Below the pieces are notes generated by a model, which worked only from the letters and a program-made list of their open reading frames with translations, was not told the origin of the DNA and ran no database searches. A program made the position numbers and the translations under genes. This document shows, one piece after another, positions 16,093 through 23,829 of a stretch of DNA of 64,000 nt. This DNA is from VRUE01 sp963728835 (GTDB lineage: Bacteria; Actinomycetota; Thermoleophilia; Solirubrobacterales; 70-9), in NCBI GenBank assembly GCA_963728835.1, contig CAVSKZ010000002.1, positions 682,001 through 746,000 on the forward strand. Reading direction: 5' to 3'. The stretch's first letter is position 1. The number at the start of each line of letters is the position of its first letter.

Positions 16093-16152
16093 CTAGCGAG
16101 TCTTAAAAGTAGAAAGCAGCGGAACGACGGTGTCCGTCTTGATGATCTTCAC
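16093..16152 (-). CDS. Putative 19-aa micro-peptide
   Basis: GTG 16152 opens MKIIKTDTVVPLLSTFKTR and stops at TAG 16093. Upstream on the same strand is GCGAAGGGGGTGAGGCAGG, offering purine-rich Shine-Dalgarno pairing, and a 12-bp hairpin follows the stop. The peptide is cationic (three Lys, one Arg) with a hydrophobic VVPLL centre. It is divergent from a winged-helix regulator across a perfect dyad and two genes upstream of the RRE-E1 enzyme on the same strand, so a RiPP precursor or a signal/leader peptide are both conceivable. I do not recognise the sequence; a chance ORF cannot be excluded. Confidence 0.45.
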   Translation of the reverse strand: MKIIKTDTVVPLLSTFKTR

Positions 16153-16229
16153 CCTGCCTCACCCCCTTCGCAATCGTCAGCACTTGCGGTAGGGGTCGCG
16201 ACCTCCCGAAATCAGTCTTTAGACCTCTC

Positions 16230-16255
16230 GATTACTGGAATTAGTTCCAGTAATC
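16230..16255. promoter_or_regulatory. Perfect 11-bp dyad operator
   Basis: GATTACTGGAA (16230-16240) and TTCCAGTAATC (16245-16255) flank TTAG. It lies between the micro-ORF and the winged-helix regulator, 104 bp before the regulator's start. ArsR-like winged-helix dimers bind dyads of this size, so autoregulation and control of the divergent micro-ORF are plausible. Confidence 0.6.
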
Positions 16256-16358
16256 AGAGGAAAGGTCGCAGCAAGCTGCGCCTTGGTTTGCAAACTTGGC
16301 TTTGTGTCTAATACGATGGAGTGCTACAGGGCCACAAAAACGAATCGGAGGAGTCCCT

Positions 16359-17027
16359 TTGGCCACAAAGAGCAAGACCAAGTCAGCAAAGAAAGGCAAG
16401 GCAGGTGTTGACCAGAACCTTGTCAAGGCCCTGGCGCACCCGCTCAGGGTTGAAATCCTGACTATTCTCAATGAACGAATGGCGAGCCCCAACGAACTCT
16501 CCAAGGAGCTCGACGAGGGCCTCAGCCAGGTCAGCTACCACGTCAAAGTCCTCAAGGACTTCGAATGCATCGAGATGGTCAAGACCGAGCCCCGCCGCGG
16601 CGCTGTCGAGCACTACTACCGCGCGACGTCTCGTGCCTACCTCAGCGATCGCGACTGGACGAATCTGCCCGATTCGGTCAAGCCCGGGCTGAGCGCTGCC
16701 GGTCTGGACATGATCGTCGAAGACGTTGTCGGCGCGATCAATGACGGCACGTTCAACAAACGCGACGACGTTCACATCAGCTGGACGCCCGGGGTTGTCG
16801 ACGAGCAGGGTTGGGACGAATCGTCCGACCTCATCAACGAAACCCTGGAGCGGCTCATCAAGATCCACGCTGGGAGCGCCAAGCGTCTGACCAAGTCCGG
16901 CGAGCAAGGCATCCCTGCTGCAGCGGTGCTGATGAACTATGAGACACCCGCGGTGAAGAAGTCACGTGGGACGTCAAAGTCCAAGACCGGCAAAGCCAAA
17001 GCCAAGAAAGCTTCCAAGAAGGCTTAG
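16359..17027 (+). CDS. ArsR-like winged-helix transcriptional regulator
   Basis: 222-aa protein. TTG 16359 is preceded by GGAGGAG at ideal spacing, which decides the start against a longer TTG frame from 16296. A Lys-rich N-terminal tail (ATKSKTKSAKKGKAG) leads into the ArsR/HTH_20 domain: VKALAHPLRVEILTILNER, then MASPNELSKELDEGLSQVSYHVKVL, then a wing with RRGAVEHYYRAT. The middle (residues 100-190) is an unassigned helical domain and the C-terminus is again Lys/Ala/Ser-rich, as in histone-like tails, perhaps for non-specific DNA contact. No metal-binding CxC is present. It faces the micro-ORF across a perfect dyad. Confidence 0.85.
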   Translation: MATKSKTKSAKKGKAGVDQNLVKALAHPLRVEILTILNERMASPNELSKELDEGLSQVSYHVKVLKDFECIEMVKTEPRRGAVEHYYRATSRAYLSDRDWTNLPDSVKPGLSAAGLDMIVEDVVGAINDGTFNKRDDVHISWTPGVVDEQGWDESSDLINETLERLIKIHAGSAKRLTKSGEQGIPAAAVLMNYETPAVKKSRGTSKSKTGKAKAKKASKKA

Positions 17028-17072
17028 CGACCCCAGTAAACGCAGTACGAGTGCATAAGCTTCGCGCCCTCG

Positions 17073-17681
17073 ATGGGCACGGAGCCGAAGGGAACAGAAG
17101 TCGGTAGGAGGCGGCGCGGCCTATGTCGCGTCGCCCTTTTTTTCGCCGTCGCGGCCTTGGCTTGCGCCGCCCCCGGCTGCGGGAAGAGCGGTCAGGGCGC
17201 CAAGACCGATCCCGAGAAGGCGGCCGACGTGGAGATCCTCAACGGGCTCCTCGCGCAGGAGCTCGCCCTGGCCGACGCGTACAGGCAGGGCTTCGGCCAA
17301 CTGCGCGGCCCGATGCTGGCCGCCGCCGCCGAGTTCCGCGGCCAGAGCCAGGTTCATGCCGATGCCCTGACCAAGGCGATCCGGGGCCTTGGCGGCGAAA
17401 CCGAAGCCGAATCGGGTGAGCCCGAGCCTCCCGGCCCGCGATCGCGGGAGGAGGCGCTGGTGCTCGATTACGAAGAGGAGAACCGTGCCCTTGCTCTGGC
17501 CCTGGAGGCGGCACCGCGCCTGCAGTTCGATGCGCCGCGGACGCTCGCCGCGGCGCTTGCGGCCAGTCACTCCCAGCACCTGGCCATCCTGCGGCTGGGC
17601 CTGGGCGCAAGCCCCGTTGCCTCGGTCCCCGAGCCGTTCGAGACCGGCGAGGAGCCGCCCCCGGGGAGGAAAGAGAGATGA
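17073..17681 (+). CDS. Ferritin-like-domain lipoprotein (DUF4439-like)
   Basis: 202-aa exported lipoprotein. A basic start (GRRRRGL) is followed by a hydrophobic helix and the lipobox APGC near residue 37. The mature part has two long helices with acidic and His positions (LLAQELALADAYRQGFGQL, then FRGQSQVHADAL, then DYEEENRALALALE and ASHSQHLAIL), fitting a four-helix ferritin-like bundle of the DUF4439 type. Whether metal is bound is unclear. The tail is Pro/Glu-rich. It lies 8 nt before the MMPL transporter, so probably co-transcribed. Confidence 0.75.
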   Translation: MGTEPKGTEVGRRRRGLCRVALFFAVAALACAAPGCGKSGQGAKTDPEKAADVEILNGLLAQELALADAYRQGFGQLRGPMLAAAAEFRGQSQVHADALTKAIRGLGGETEAESGEPEPPGPRSREEALVLDYEEENRALALALEAAPRLQFDAPRTLAAALAASHSQHLAILRLGLGASPVASVPEPFETGEEPPPGRKER

Positions 17682-17688
17682 TGCGCTC

Positions 17689-19941
17689 GTGACGGGGCCC
17701 CTCTACGCGATCGGCAGCTTCTGCGCGCGTCATCACTGGCCGACGATCGCCGTCTGGCTGGTCCTCGCGGCCGGTCTCGTCGTCGCCGGCCAGGCGGGCG
17801 ACAGCAAGACCAACGACAACCTCACCCTGCCCGGCACCGACTCGACGGTCGCGACCGAACTGCTCGAAGACGACCTGCCCGAACAGGCATACGGCAGCAA
17901 CCCGCTGGTCTTCCAGGCCAAGCGCGGGGCCTCGCTCACGTCTCCCGAGTACGCGAACGCCATCGGGGAATCGGTCAAGCGCTTGGGCGAAATGCACGAC
18001 GTCAACTCCGCCGTCAACCCGCTCACCCCGGCCGGCGCCGCCTTCCTCAGCGAGGACCGCTCGGTCGCCTACTCGCCGGTCGTGCTCGCGGTCGGCCCGG
18101 GCGAACTGACCGAGGACCAGGCCCAGGCCGTCCTCAACGCCGGCAGGCCGGCGGAAGCGGCGGGGCTGAAGGTTTCCGTCGGCGCCTACGTCGGCCAGCA
18201 GCTCTCCAAGCCCGACACCGGCGCCAGCGACGCAATCGGGATCGCGGCGGCGATCGTCATCCTCCTCTTCGCCTTCGGCACGGCGACGGCGATGGTCCTG
18301 CCGATCTCCTCCGCGATCCTCGGCCTCGCCTGCTCGCTCTCGATCATCCGCATGCTCGAGCAGGTCGTCCAGGTGCCGAGCGTCGCCTCGACCCTGGCGA
18401 CGATGATCGGGCTCGGCGTCGGCATCGACTACGCCCTCTTCATCGTCACCCGCCACAAACTCCAGCTCGGCGACGGGATGGAGCTGCGCGAGTCGATCGC
18501 GCGCTCGACGGCAACCGCGGGCGGCGCCGTCGTCTTCGCCGGATTCACCGTCGTGATCGCCCTCTGCTCGCTCGCCTTCGCCGGCATCCCGCTGGTCAGC
18601 ACGCTCGGCTTCACGGCAGCGATCGCGGTGGTGGTCGCGGTCGCCGCCGCGGTCACCCTGCTGCCGGCCATGCTGGGGGCGCTCGACTTCCGGATCAACT
18701 CGCTGCGGGTGCAGATCGGCAAGACCCACCCCGACGACGCCGAGCCGCACGGCTGGCGCCGCTGGGCGCAGGGCGTCGCCGACCGTCCCTGGCGCTCCGC
18801 GGTCGCCGCCCTCGCGGTGCTGGTCGTGCTCGCCCTGCCGATCTTCCAGCTCCAGCTGGGCCAGAACGACATCAGCGCCCTGCCCAAGTCGACCACCGCC
18901 CGCCAGGCTTACGACGGACTCACCCAGGGCTTCGGGCCCGGGGTCAACGGGCCGCTGCTGGTCGCCTCCGAATTCGAGAGCGCCAAGGAAGCCAAGGAAG
19001 TCCTACCCGGCCTGGTGAAAGCGGTCGGAGGCGCCTCCGACGTCGACCTGGCCTCCGAACCGACGCTCGACGAAGCGGGCACGGCGGCCGTCTTCACCGT
19101 GATCTCGGACTCGGCGCCCTGGTCCGACTCCACGGTCAGCCTGGTCGAAGACCTGCGCGAGACGACGATCCCGCAGGCGCTGCGGGGGACCTCGGCCAGC
19201 GCCTACGTCGGCGGACAGACCGCCGGTTACATCGACCTCGCGACGCAGATCGCCGACAAGCTGCCGCTGATGATCGCGATCGTCGTCGGGCTCAGCTTCA
19301 TCGTCTTGCTGCTCGCCTTCCGCTCGCTGCTGGTGCCGGTCAAGGCGGCGGCGATGAACCTGCTCTCGGTTGCGGCCGCCTACGGCATCGTCACCGCCGT
19401 CTTCCAGCTCGGCTGGGGGTCCTCGCTGATCGGCCTCGACCACGCGATCCCGATCGTCAGCTTCGTGCCGCTGCTGATGTTCGCGATCCTCTTCGGCCTC
19501 TCGATGGACTACGAGGTCTTCCTGCTGACCCAGATGCGCGAGCACTACAAGCAGAGCGGCGACGCGAAACGGGCGGTGATCGAAGGCCTGGCCAACACCG
19601 GTCGGGTGATCACCTCGGCGGCGGCGATCATGGTCTGCGTCTTCACCAGCTTCGTGCTCAACGGCAACCCCCTGGTCAAGGAGTTCGGCGTCGGCCTCGC
19701 CGTGGCGATCGCGATCGACGCGACCCTCGTCCGCTGCCTGCTGGTGCCGGCGATCATGGTCCTGCTCGGCAAGCGCGCCTGGTGGCTGCCGTCCTGGCTC
19801 GACCGGCTGGTCCCCCGCGTCAGCATCGAGGGCGAGGAGTTCTTCGCCAAGCGCGACGCGACCCTCGCCACCGCCGATGGGCCGAAATCCGCCGATATGC
19901 CACGGATTTCGTCCCGTCGACCTGTGGAGGAGGATGACTGA
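17689..19941 (+). CDS. MMPL-family RND transporter
   Basis: 750-aa RND-type transporter with two repeats, each of one TM, a large extracellular domain and five TMs. TM1 is about residues 13-35; the family's conserved loops GLGVGIDYALFIVTRHK (first repeat) and LFGLSMDYEVFLLTQMREHY (second repeat) carry the Asp-Tyr proton-relay residues of MmpL proteins. Members export envelope lipids, siderophores or drugs. The start is GTG 17689; the open frame runs further upstream but only as a shadow of the lipoprotein gene. The tiny ORF ATGATGCGCTCGTGA at the junction overlaps the start and may couple it to the preceding gene. Substrate unknown. Confidence 0.92.
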   Translation: MTGPLYAIGSFCARHHWPTIAVWLVLAAGLVVAGQAGDSKTNDNLTLPGTDSTVATELLEDDLPEQAYGSNPLVFQAKRGASLTSPEYANAIGESVKRLGEMHDVNSAVNPLTPAGAAFLSEDRSVAYSPVVLAVGPGELTEDQAQAVLNAGRPAEAAGLKVSVGAYVGQQLSKPDTGASDAIGIAAAIVILLFAFGTATAMVLPISSAILGLACSLSIIRMLEQVVQVPSVASTLATMIGLGVGIDYALFIVTRHKLQLGDGMELRESIARSTATAGGAVVFAGFTVVIALCSLAFAGIPLVSTLGFTAAIAVVVAVAAAVTLLPAMLGALDFRINSLRVQIGKTHPDDAEPHGWRRWAQGVADRPWRSAVAALAVLVVLALPIFQLQLGQNDISALPKSTTARQAYDGLTQGFGPGVNGPLLVASEFESAKEAKEVLPGLVKAVGGASDVDLASEPTLDEAGTAAVFTVISDSAPWSDSTVSLVEDLRETTIPQALRGTSASAYVGGQTAGYIDLATQIADKLPLMIAIVVGLSFIVLLLAFRSLLVPVKAAAMNLLSVAAAYGIVTAVFQLGWGSSLIGLDHAIPIVSFVPLLMFAILFGLSMDYEVFLLTQMREHYKQSGDAKRAVIEGLANTGRVITSAAAIMVCVFTSFVLNGNPLVKEFGVGLAVAIAIDATLVRCLLVPAIMVLLGKRAWWLPSWLDRLVPRVSIEGEEFFAKRDATLATADGPKSADMPRISSRRPVEEDD

Positions 19942-19944
19942 GCG

Positions 19945-20517
19945 GTGTTCCCGCTCAACCTCCCCAACGCGCTGACCCTCCTGCGCATCCTCGCGGTGCC
20001 GGTCGTCGTCGTCGCCCTGCTCGGCGAGACGCCGAACGGCGACGCGCTTGCCGCCGGGGTCTTCGCCCTGGCGGCACTCACAGACGGCCTCGACGGCTAT
20101 TTCGCCCGCTCGCGCGGGTCGATCACCACCTTCGGCAAGCTGATGGACCCGATCGCCGACAAGCTGCTGATCGTCGCGGCGCTCGTCTCCCTGGTCTCGC
20201 TCGACCGGCTCGAAGCCTGGGTCGCGATGGTGATCATCGCCCGCGAGTTCGGGGTCACGGTGATGCGCGTGATCGCAGCCGAGCGCGGCATCGTGATCTC
20301 CGCCAGCTGGCTGGGCAAGCTGAAGACGATGCTCCAGATCGCCGCCGTGTTCGCTCTCATCGCCGCCAACCCCGCCCCCGGCTGGGTCGACGCGCTCGTC
20401 TACCTCGCCGTTGCCGTCACGGTGATCAGCGGTGCCGACTACTTCTTCGGCCTGCGTCGCCGGATCGAGGAAGAGCGCGAAGCGCGGATGCGCCACGCGG
20501 CCGCGCGCAAGCCGTAG
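19945..20517 (+). CDS. pgsA: CDP-diacylglycerol-glycerol-3-phosphate 3-phosphatidyltransferase
   Basis: 190-aa CDP-alcohol phosphatidyltransferase making phosphatidylglycerol phosphate. The signature DG-x2-AR-x8-G-x3-D-x3-D is complete in LTDGLDGYFARSRGSITTFG followed by KLMDPIADK. Four or five further membrane helices follow, and the basic tail (RRRIEEEREARMR) is cytosolic. It starts at GTG 19945, 3 nt after the MMPL stop, so transporter and phospholipid synthase may share a transcript. A phosphatidylinositol-phosphate synthase is a less likely alternative given NLPNALTLLRI at the start, which is PgsA-like. Confidence 0.93.
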   Translation: MFPLNLPNALTLLRILAVPVVVVALLGETPNGDALAAGVFALAALTDGLDGYFARSRGSITTFGKLMDPIADKLLIVAALVSLVSLDRLEAWVAMVIIAREFGVTVMRVIAAERGIVISASWLGKLKTMLQIAAVFALIAANPAPGWVDALVYLAVAVTVISGADYFFGLRRRIEEEREARMRHAAARKP

Positions 20518-20518
20518 C

Positions 20519-21526
20519 TCAACTCGCCGGGGACTCCAGCCACTCGCGCATCGTCGTGTGGTGATGCTGGTGCTCGCCGGAGGCGAGCTCCTGGCGGAGG
20601 TCGCCGAGGGTGCCGTAGCGCTCGGCGACGACGTTGTGGCGATGGATCGTCTCGAGGTTCTCCTGGCGGGCCATGACGAAGGCCTCGTCCGGCATCTCGG
20701 CGCAGCGCTCGACCACGGTGCGGATCATCTCCCGCACGCAGTCCTCGACGAAGCGGGGCTGTTCGTGTGCCTTGGCGACCACGGCGAGCTCGTCGGGGCG
20801 CTTCATCAGCTCATAGATCTCAGAGCTCATCGAGCTCTCGACGATGCGCAGCAGCTCGGGGGCGTCGATCCAGGCGTCGCCGCCCTCCGGGCAGCCGATG
20901 TAGAGGGTGCCGACGCCTCGCTGGTTGTGGGTGGCGACAGGCACCGCCTCGATCGCCCGCTCGATCTGCTCGGGGTCGAAGCCGGCGCCGGCAAGGCGTT
21001 CGCGCCCCAGCTCGGCGACCATCTCCTGGGCGCAGGGGCAGGCCGTCATCCCCTGGGCCTGCACTCCGGTCAGCGTCCGCGTGCCCCGCTGTGAGGCGAC
21101 CGCGGTGCCGAAAAGGACGTAGATCTCCTGAGTCGAGTGCCCGCTCGCCGGCGTCGTCACCGTCTCGGGGTAGCGCGCCTCCACCGAGACCTCCGCCCGC
21201 CGCCCCTGCTGGCGCTCGCAGACCCGCTGGGCGATGTGGGCGGCGAGGACCTCGGCGCGGAACGCCTCGCCGAGCACGACCTCGTCGATCGCCTCCGCGA
21301 CGATCTCCTCGAAGCGGGACATGTGGACCCCCGCCTGCTGGGGCTCGAGGTCGACGAAGCACTCGAAACCGGCGTGGTAGAGGTTCTCCGCTCCGTCGGC
21401 CTTGACCCGGATCACCTTCTCCACGCCGGTCACGCCGACCCGCGAGAGGCTGACCTGCGTCGCGGGGACCGACGCCTGCACGTCGGGCGCGGCGAGGGAG
21501 GGAGTAATCGTCGTGCGGGCGGCCAC
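20519..21526 (-). CDS. folE2: GTP cyclohydrolase FolE2 (type IB)
   Basis: 335-aa COG1469 enzyme converting GTP to dihydroneopterin triphosphate for folate synthesis. It carries the catalytic cysteine context GMTACPCAQEMV, the metal ligands in HNQRGVGTLYIG, and the C-terminal ARQENLETIHRHNVVAERYG, all family-specific. FolE2 works with metals other than zinc, and in many bacteria replaces FolE when zinc is scarce. No Zur box was evident upstream, so it may be the only GTP cyclohydrolase here. Starts at GTG 21526, divergent from the sigma factor. Ends 2 nt from pgsA (convergent). Confidence 0.95.
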   Translation of the reverse strand: MAARTTITPSLAAPDVQASVPATQVSLSRVGVTGVEKVIRVKADGAENLYHAGFECFVDLEPQQAGVHMSRFEEIVAEAIDEVVLGEAFRAEVLAAHIAQRVCERQQGRRAEVSVEARYPETVTTPASGHSTQEIYVLFGTAVASQRGTRTLTGVQAQGMTACPCAQEMVAELGRERLAGAGFDPEQIERAIEAVPVATHNQRGVGTLYIGCPEGGDAWIDAPELLRIVESSMSSEIYELMKRPDELAVVAKAHEQPRFVEDCVREMIRTVVERCAEMPDEAFVMARQENLETIHRHNVVAERYGTLGDLRQELASGEHQHHHTTMREWLESPAS

Positions 21527-21574
21527 TGCCTATGAAGGGTAGGCGACCGGCGTCTCCGCGCGGCGGCCGGCGCA

Positions 21575-21603
21575 GCGAACGAACCGTAAATTCTGCCTAT
21601 ACT
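21575..21603 (+). promoter_or_regulatory. Likely promoter of the principal sigma factor gene
   Basis: TATACT at 21598-21603 matches a -10 box well. The hexamer 17 bp upstream, GCGAAC, is a poor -35. The AT content around it (GTAAATTCTGCCTATACTT) stands out from the flanking GC-rich sequence. Transcription starting near 21610 would exclude in-frame starts further upstream, such as 21532. Confidence 0.4.
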
Positions 21604-21681
21604 TCGCCTCGGTCGGAGCGTTGGGGTCGGCCCCCCGGCCAGGGGAGAGGGTTTGGCAGCGGAGGCAGTGAGATCGAACCG

Positions 21682-22806
21682 TTGGAGACGGTCCCCGAGG
21701 GACTGGATCAGGATTCGGGTGGACGGCCATTTGCGGAGCCGGACGAGCTGCGCGGGCTGATTGCGCTGGGCCGCGAGCGCGGCTACCTCACCTTCGAGCA
21801 GATCGCCTCGACCCTCGAGGAGGTCGAGGTCACCAAGGAGCAGATCTCCGGCCTGCACGCCCACCTGCTCGAGCAGGGGGTCGAGGTGATCGCCGAGGAG
21901 GGCGTCAACGCCTACAAGGAGCAGCGCACGGAAGCGACCAACGGCGCGGCGAAGAAGAGCGAGCTCGACCTCACCGTCGAGCCCAGCCTCGACTCGCTCC
22001 GCCTCTACCTGCGTTCGATCGGAAAGGTCGACCTGCTGACCGCAGCGCAGGAGGTGGAGCTCGCACAGCGGATCGAGCGCGGCGACATGCTGGCCAAGCG
22101 GCAGATGGTCGAGGCCAACCTGCGCCTCGTGGTCTCGATCTCGAAAGGCTATCTGGGCCGCGGCCTCAGCTTCCTCGACCTGATCCAGGAGGGCTCGCTC
22201 GGGCTGATCCGGGCGGTGGAGAAGTTCGATTACAGGCGCGGCTACAAGTTCTCCACCTACGCGACCTGGTGGATCCGCCAGGCGGTGACCCGGGCGATCG
22301 CCGACAAGGCGCGCACGATCCGCATCCCGGTCCACATGGTGGAGAAGCTGAACCGGGTCGCCCACGTCGAGCGGCAGCTGGTGCAGTCGCTGGGCCGTGA
22401 GCCCGAGCCGGAGGAGATCGCGGCCGAGCTGCGCTGGCCGCTGGAGGACGTGCGGGATATCCTGCGGGTCTCCCAGGTGCCGGTCTCCCTGGAGAAACCG
22501 ATCGGCGACGAAGACGAATCGGAGCTCGGCGACTTCGTCGCCGACGATGAAGTCGCCGAGCCGTTCGAGGAAGCAAGCGAGCAGCTGCAGCGCGAAGGCG
22601 TGCGCAAGGCGCTCGACGCGCTTCCCGAGCGCGAGCGCCAGGTGATCGAGCTGCGCTACGGCCTCTCCGGCCTGGAACCGCTGACCCTCGAGGAGGTGGG
22701 CCGCACCTTCGGCGTCACCCGCGAGCGGATCCGCCAGATCGAGACCAACACGCTGAAGAAGCTGCGCGGCCTGCCCGAGGCGCAGATGCTGCGCGACGCG
22801 GGCTAG
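21682..22806 (+). CDS. rpoD: RNA polymerase principal sigma factor (sigma-70, RpoD/SigA type)
   Basis: Sigma-70 group 1 protein of about 374 aa. Region 1.1-like helices (LRGLIALGRERGYLTFEQI) are present; region 1.2 is DSLRLYLRSIGKVDLLTAAQE; region 2 holds FLDLIQEGSLGLIRAVEKFDYRRGYKFSTYATWWIRQAV, the promoter-melting and -10 recognition segment; region 4.2 is LTLEEVGRTFGVTRERIRQIE. The start is uncertain: TTG 21682 is chosen because it lies after the likely promoter; an ATG at 21532 would fall in promoter DNA. A region 1.1-like part argues for the housekeeping rather than an alternative sigma factor. Confidence 0.93.
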   Translation: METVPEGLDQDSGGRPFAEPDELRGLIALGRERGYLTFEQIASTLEEVEVTKEQISGLHAHLLEQGVEVIAEEGVNAYKEQRTEATNGAAKKSELDLTVEPSLDSLRLYLRSIGKVDLLTAAQEVELAQRIERGDMLAKRQMVEANLRLVVSISKGYLGRGLSFLDLIQEGSLGLIRAVEKFDYRRGYKFSTYATWWIRQAVTRAIADKARTIRIPVHMVEKLNRVAHVERQLVQSLGREPEPEEIAAELRWPLEDVRDILRVSQVPVSLEKPIGDEDESELGDFVADDEVAEPFEEASEQLQREGVRKALDALPERERQVIELRYGLSGLEPLTLEEVGRTFGVTRERIRQIETNTLKKLRGLPEAQMLRDAG

Positions 22807-22822
22807 TCGCTCCGAGCGTCGC

Positions 22823-23281
22823 TCAGCGCGGCTCGAGCACGATCACCGAGGGCGTGCGGTCGAGCTTCTCCTGGTAGTCGTCGAAGCCGGCGTACTGTTC
22901 GTTGTGCTCGCGCCAGAGCCGCTCCCGCTCCTCCCCCTCGGCGATGCGGGCGCGGACCGGGTAGCGCCTGCGGCCACGCTCGACTTCGGCCTCGGGGTTG
23001 GCCTCCAGGTTGAGCGACCAGGCCGGGACCTTGGCGTTGCCGGCGTTGGTGTTGATGACGACCGCGTTGTCGCCGTCGGCCAGGTAGACGACCGGTGCGG
23101 TTCGCGGCTCCCCCGACTTGCGGCCGGTGGTGGTCAGCAGCAGGACCGGCGCCTGCCCGATCTTGCCGCCGACGCGCCCGCCGCTCAGTCGGTAGAGCGG
23201 CACGTTCAGCTTGCCCGTCCAGCGCAGCCCCCTCACGCCGAGCGAGTTCGAGATCCGCGCGATCGTGTGGTCGCTGGGCAT
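22823..23281 (-). CDS. Deazaflavin (F420)-dependent nitroreductase family protein (Ddn-like)
   Basis: 152-aa split-barrel protein of the Ddn/FDR family that uses reduced coenzyme F420. The signature PVLLLTTTGRKSGEPRTAPV and the later NAGNAKVPAWSLNLEANPEAEVE followed by a wing near ARIAEGEERERLW are highly characteristic (compare M. tuberculosis Ddn). Substrates of family members include quinones and nitroimidazoles; none can be named here. This supports F420 use by the organism. It starts at ATG 23281, immediately beside a palindrome shared with the divergent gene's promoter region. Confidence 0.93.
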   Translation of the reverse strand: MPSDHTIARISNSLGVRGLRWTGKLNVPLYRLSGGRVGGKIGQAPVLLLTTTGRKSGEPRTAPVVYLADGDNAVVINTNAGNAKVPAWSLNLEANPEAEVERGRRRYPVRARIAEGEERERLWREHNEQYAGFDDYQEKLDRTPSVIVLEPR

Positions 23282-23301
23282 GGCGGCAGTATTCCAGAGG
23301 T

Positions 23302-23344
23302 GTGTGGCGACTTATCCGTCTATATGACGGATAAGTCGCCACAC
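23302..23344. repeat. Short-loop palindrome, copy 2 (same arm sequence as 3163-3207)
   Basis: GTGTGGCGACTTATCCGTC (23302-23320) with its exact complement at 23326-23344 and a TATAT centre. The arms equal those at 3163-3207; only the 5-nt centre differs. It sits between the divergent Ddn and NTF2-like genes, 20 nt upstream of one start and 14 nt upstream of the other, in operator rather than terminator position. Confidence 0.9.
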
Positions 23345-23358
23345 CGTAGAGTGAGGTG

Positions 23359-23730
23359 ATGCCCGAGCCGCACCCCTTCCGCCGCGCAGCCGAAGCCAAG
23401 GACGTCGAGCTGATGACCGAGACGCTGCGCGAGGACGTCGAGCTGCACAGTCCGATCCTCTTCCGCGGCTTCGAGGGCCGCGAGGCGGTCGGCCACATCC
23501 TCACCCACGTCGCTGCGACGCTCGAGGACCTGACCTACGTCGATGAGCTGCACGAGGACGACACCGTCGCCCTTCGCTTCAAGGCCCGCGTCGGCGACCG
23601 CGAGCTGGAGGGAATCGACTTCCTCGAGCTCGACGAGGAGGGCCGCGTGGCCGTGCTCACGGTCTTCATGCGCCCGATGTCGGCGCTGACCGCGTTCAAC
23701 GAGCAGATGATGCAGCGCCTCGGGGTCTAG
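23359..23730 (+). CDS. NTF2-like (SnoaL-type) protein
   Basis: 123-aa single-domain alpha+beta cone protein. The opening FRRAAEAKDVELMTETLREDVELHSPILF is typical of SnoaL-like NTF2-fold proteins, and the strand VALRFKARVGDRELEGIDFLELDEEGRVAVLTVFMRP lines the cavity. Such proteins range from small isomerases to ligand binders; catalytic residues cannot be assigned. Starts at ATG 23359 (GTG 23356 is the codon before). Immediately upstream is the palindrome shared with the divergent F420 enzyme; tRNA-Tyr follows 16 nt after the stop. Confidence 0.8.
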   Translation: MPEPHPFRRAAEAKDVELMTETLREDVELHSPILFRGFEGREAVGHILTHVAATLEDLTYVDELHEDDTVALRFKARVGDRELEGIDFLELDEEGRVAVLTVFMRPMSALTAFNEQMMQRLGV

Positions 23731-23746
23731 AATCGCCGCAGTCTCC

Positions 23747-23828
23747 GGGGGAGTGCCCGAGTGGTTAAAGGGGACTGGCTGTAAACCAGTTGGCTATGCC
23801 TACACAGGTTCGAATCCTGTCTCCCCCA
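23747..23828 (+). tRNA. tRNA-Tyr (anticodon GTA)
   Basis: 82-nt class II tRNA. Acceptor GGGGGAG pairs with CTCCCCC; the anticodon stem ACTGG/CCAGT holds loop CTGTAAA (anticodon GTA); a long variable arm TGGCTATGCCTACAC follows, and the T-arm ACAGG-TTCGAAT-CCTGT is intact, with discriminator A. No CCA is encoded. The next gene's ATG starts only one base after the discriminator. Confidence 0.97.
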
Positions 23829-23829
23829 T

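Larger units (their letters stand above)
16006..16358. other. 353-bp divergent intergenic region with a micro-ORF, hairpin and operator
   Basis: Between the UDG (minus) and winged-helix (plus) starts. It holds three listed items: a hairpin at 16048-16080, a 19-codon ORF at 16093-16152 on the minus strand, and a perfect dyad at 16230-16255. TAATAC at 16309-16314 is a possible -10 element for the plus-strand gene. Base composition shifts to AT-rich from about 16200 on. Confidence 0.6.

Noticed and set aside
14083..16152. Microcin C-type system
   Set aside because: The E1 resembles MccB in layout, but the candidate peptide ends in Arg rather than Asn and no MccC/MccE-type genes adjoin, so I do not call it a microcin locus.
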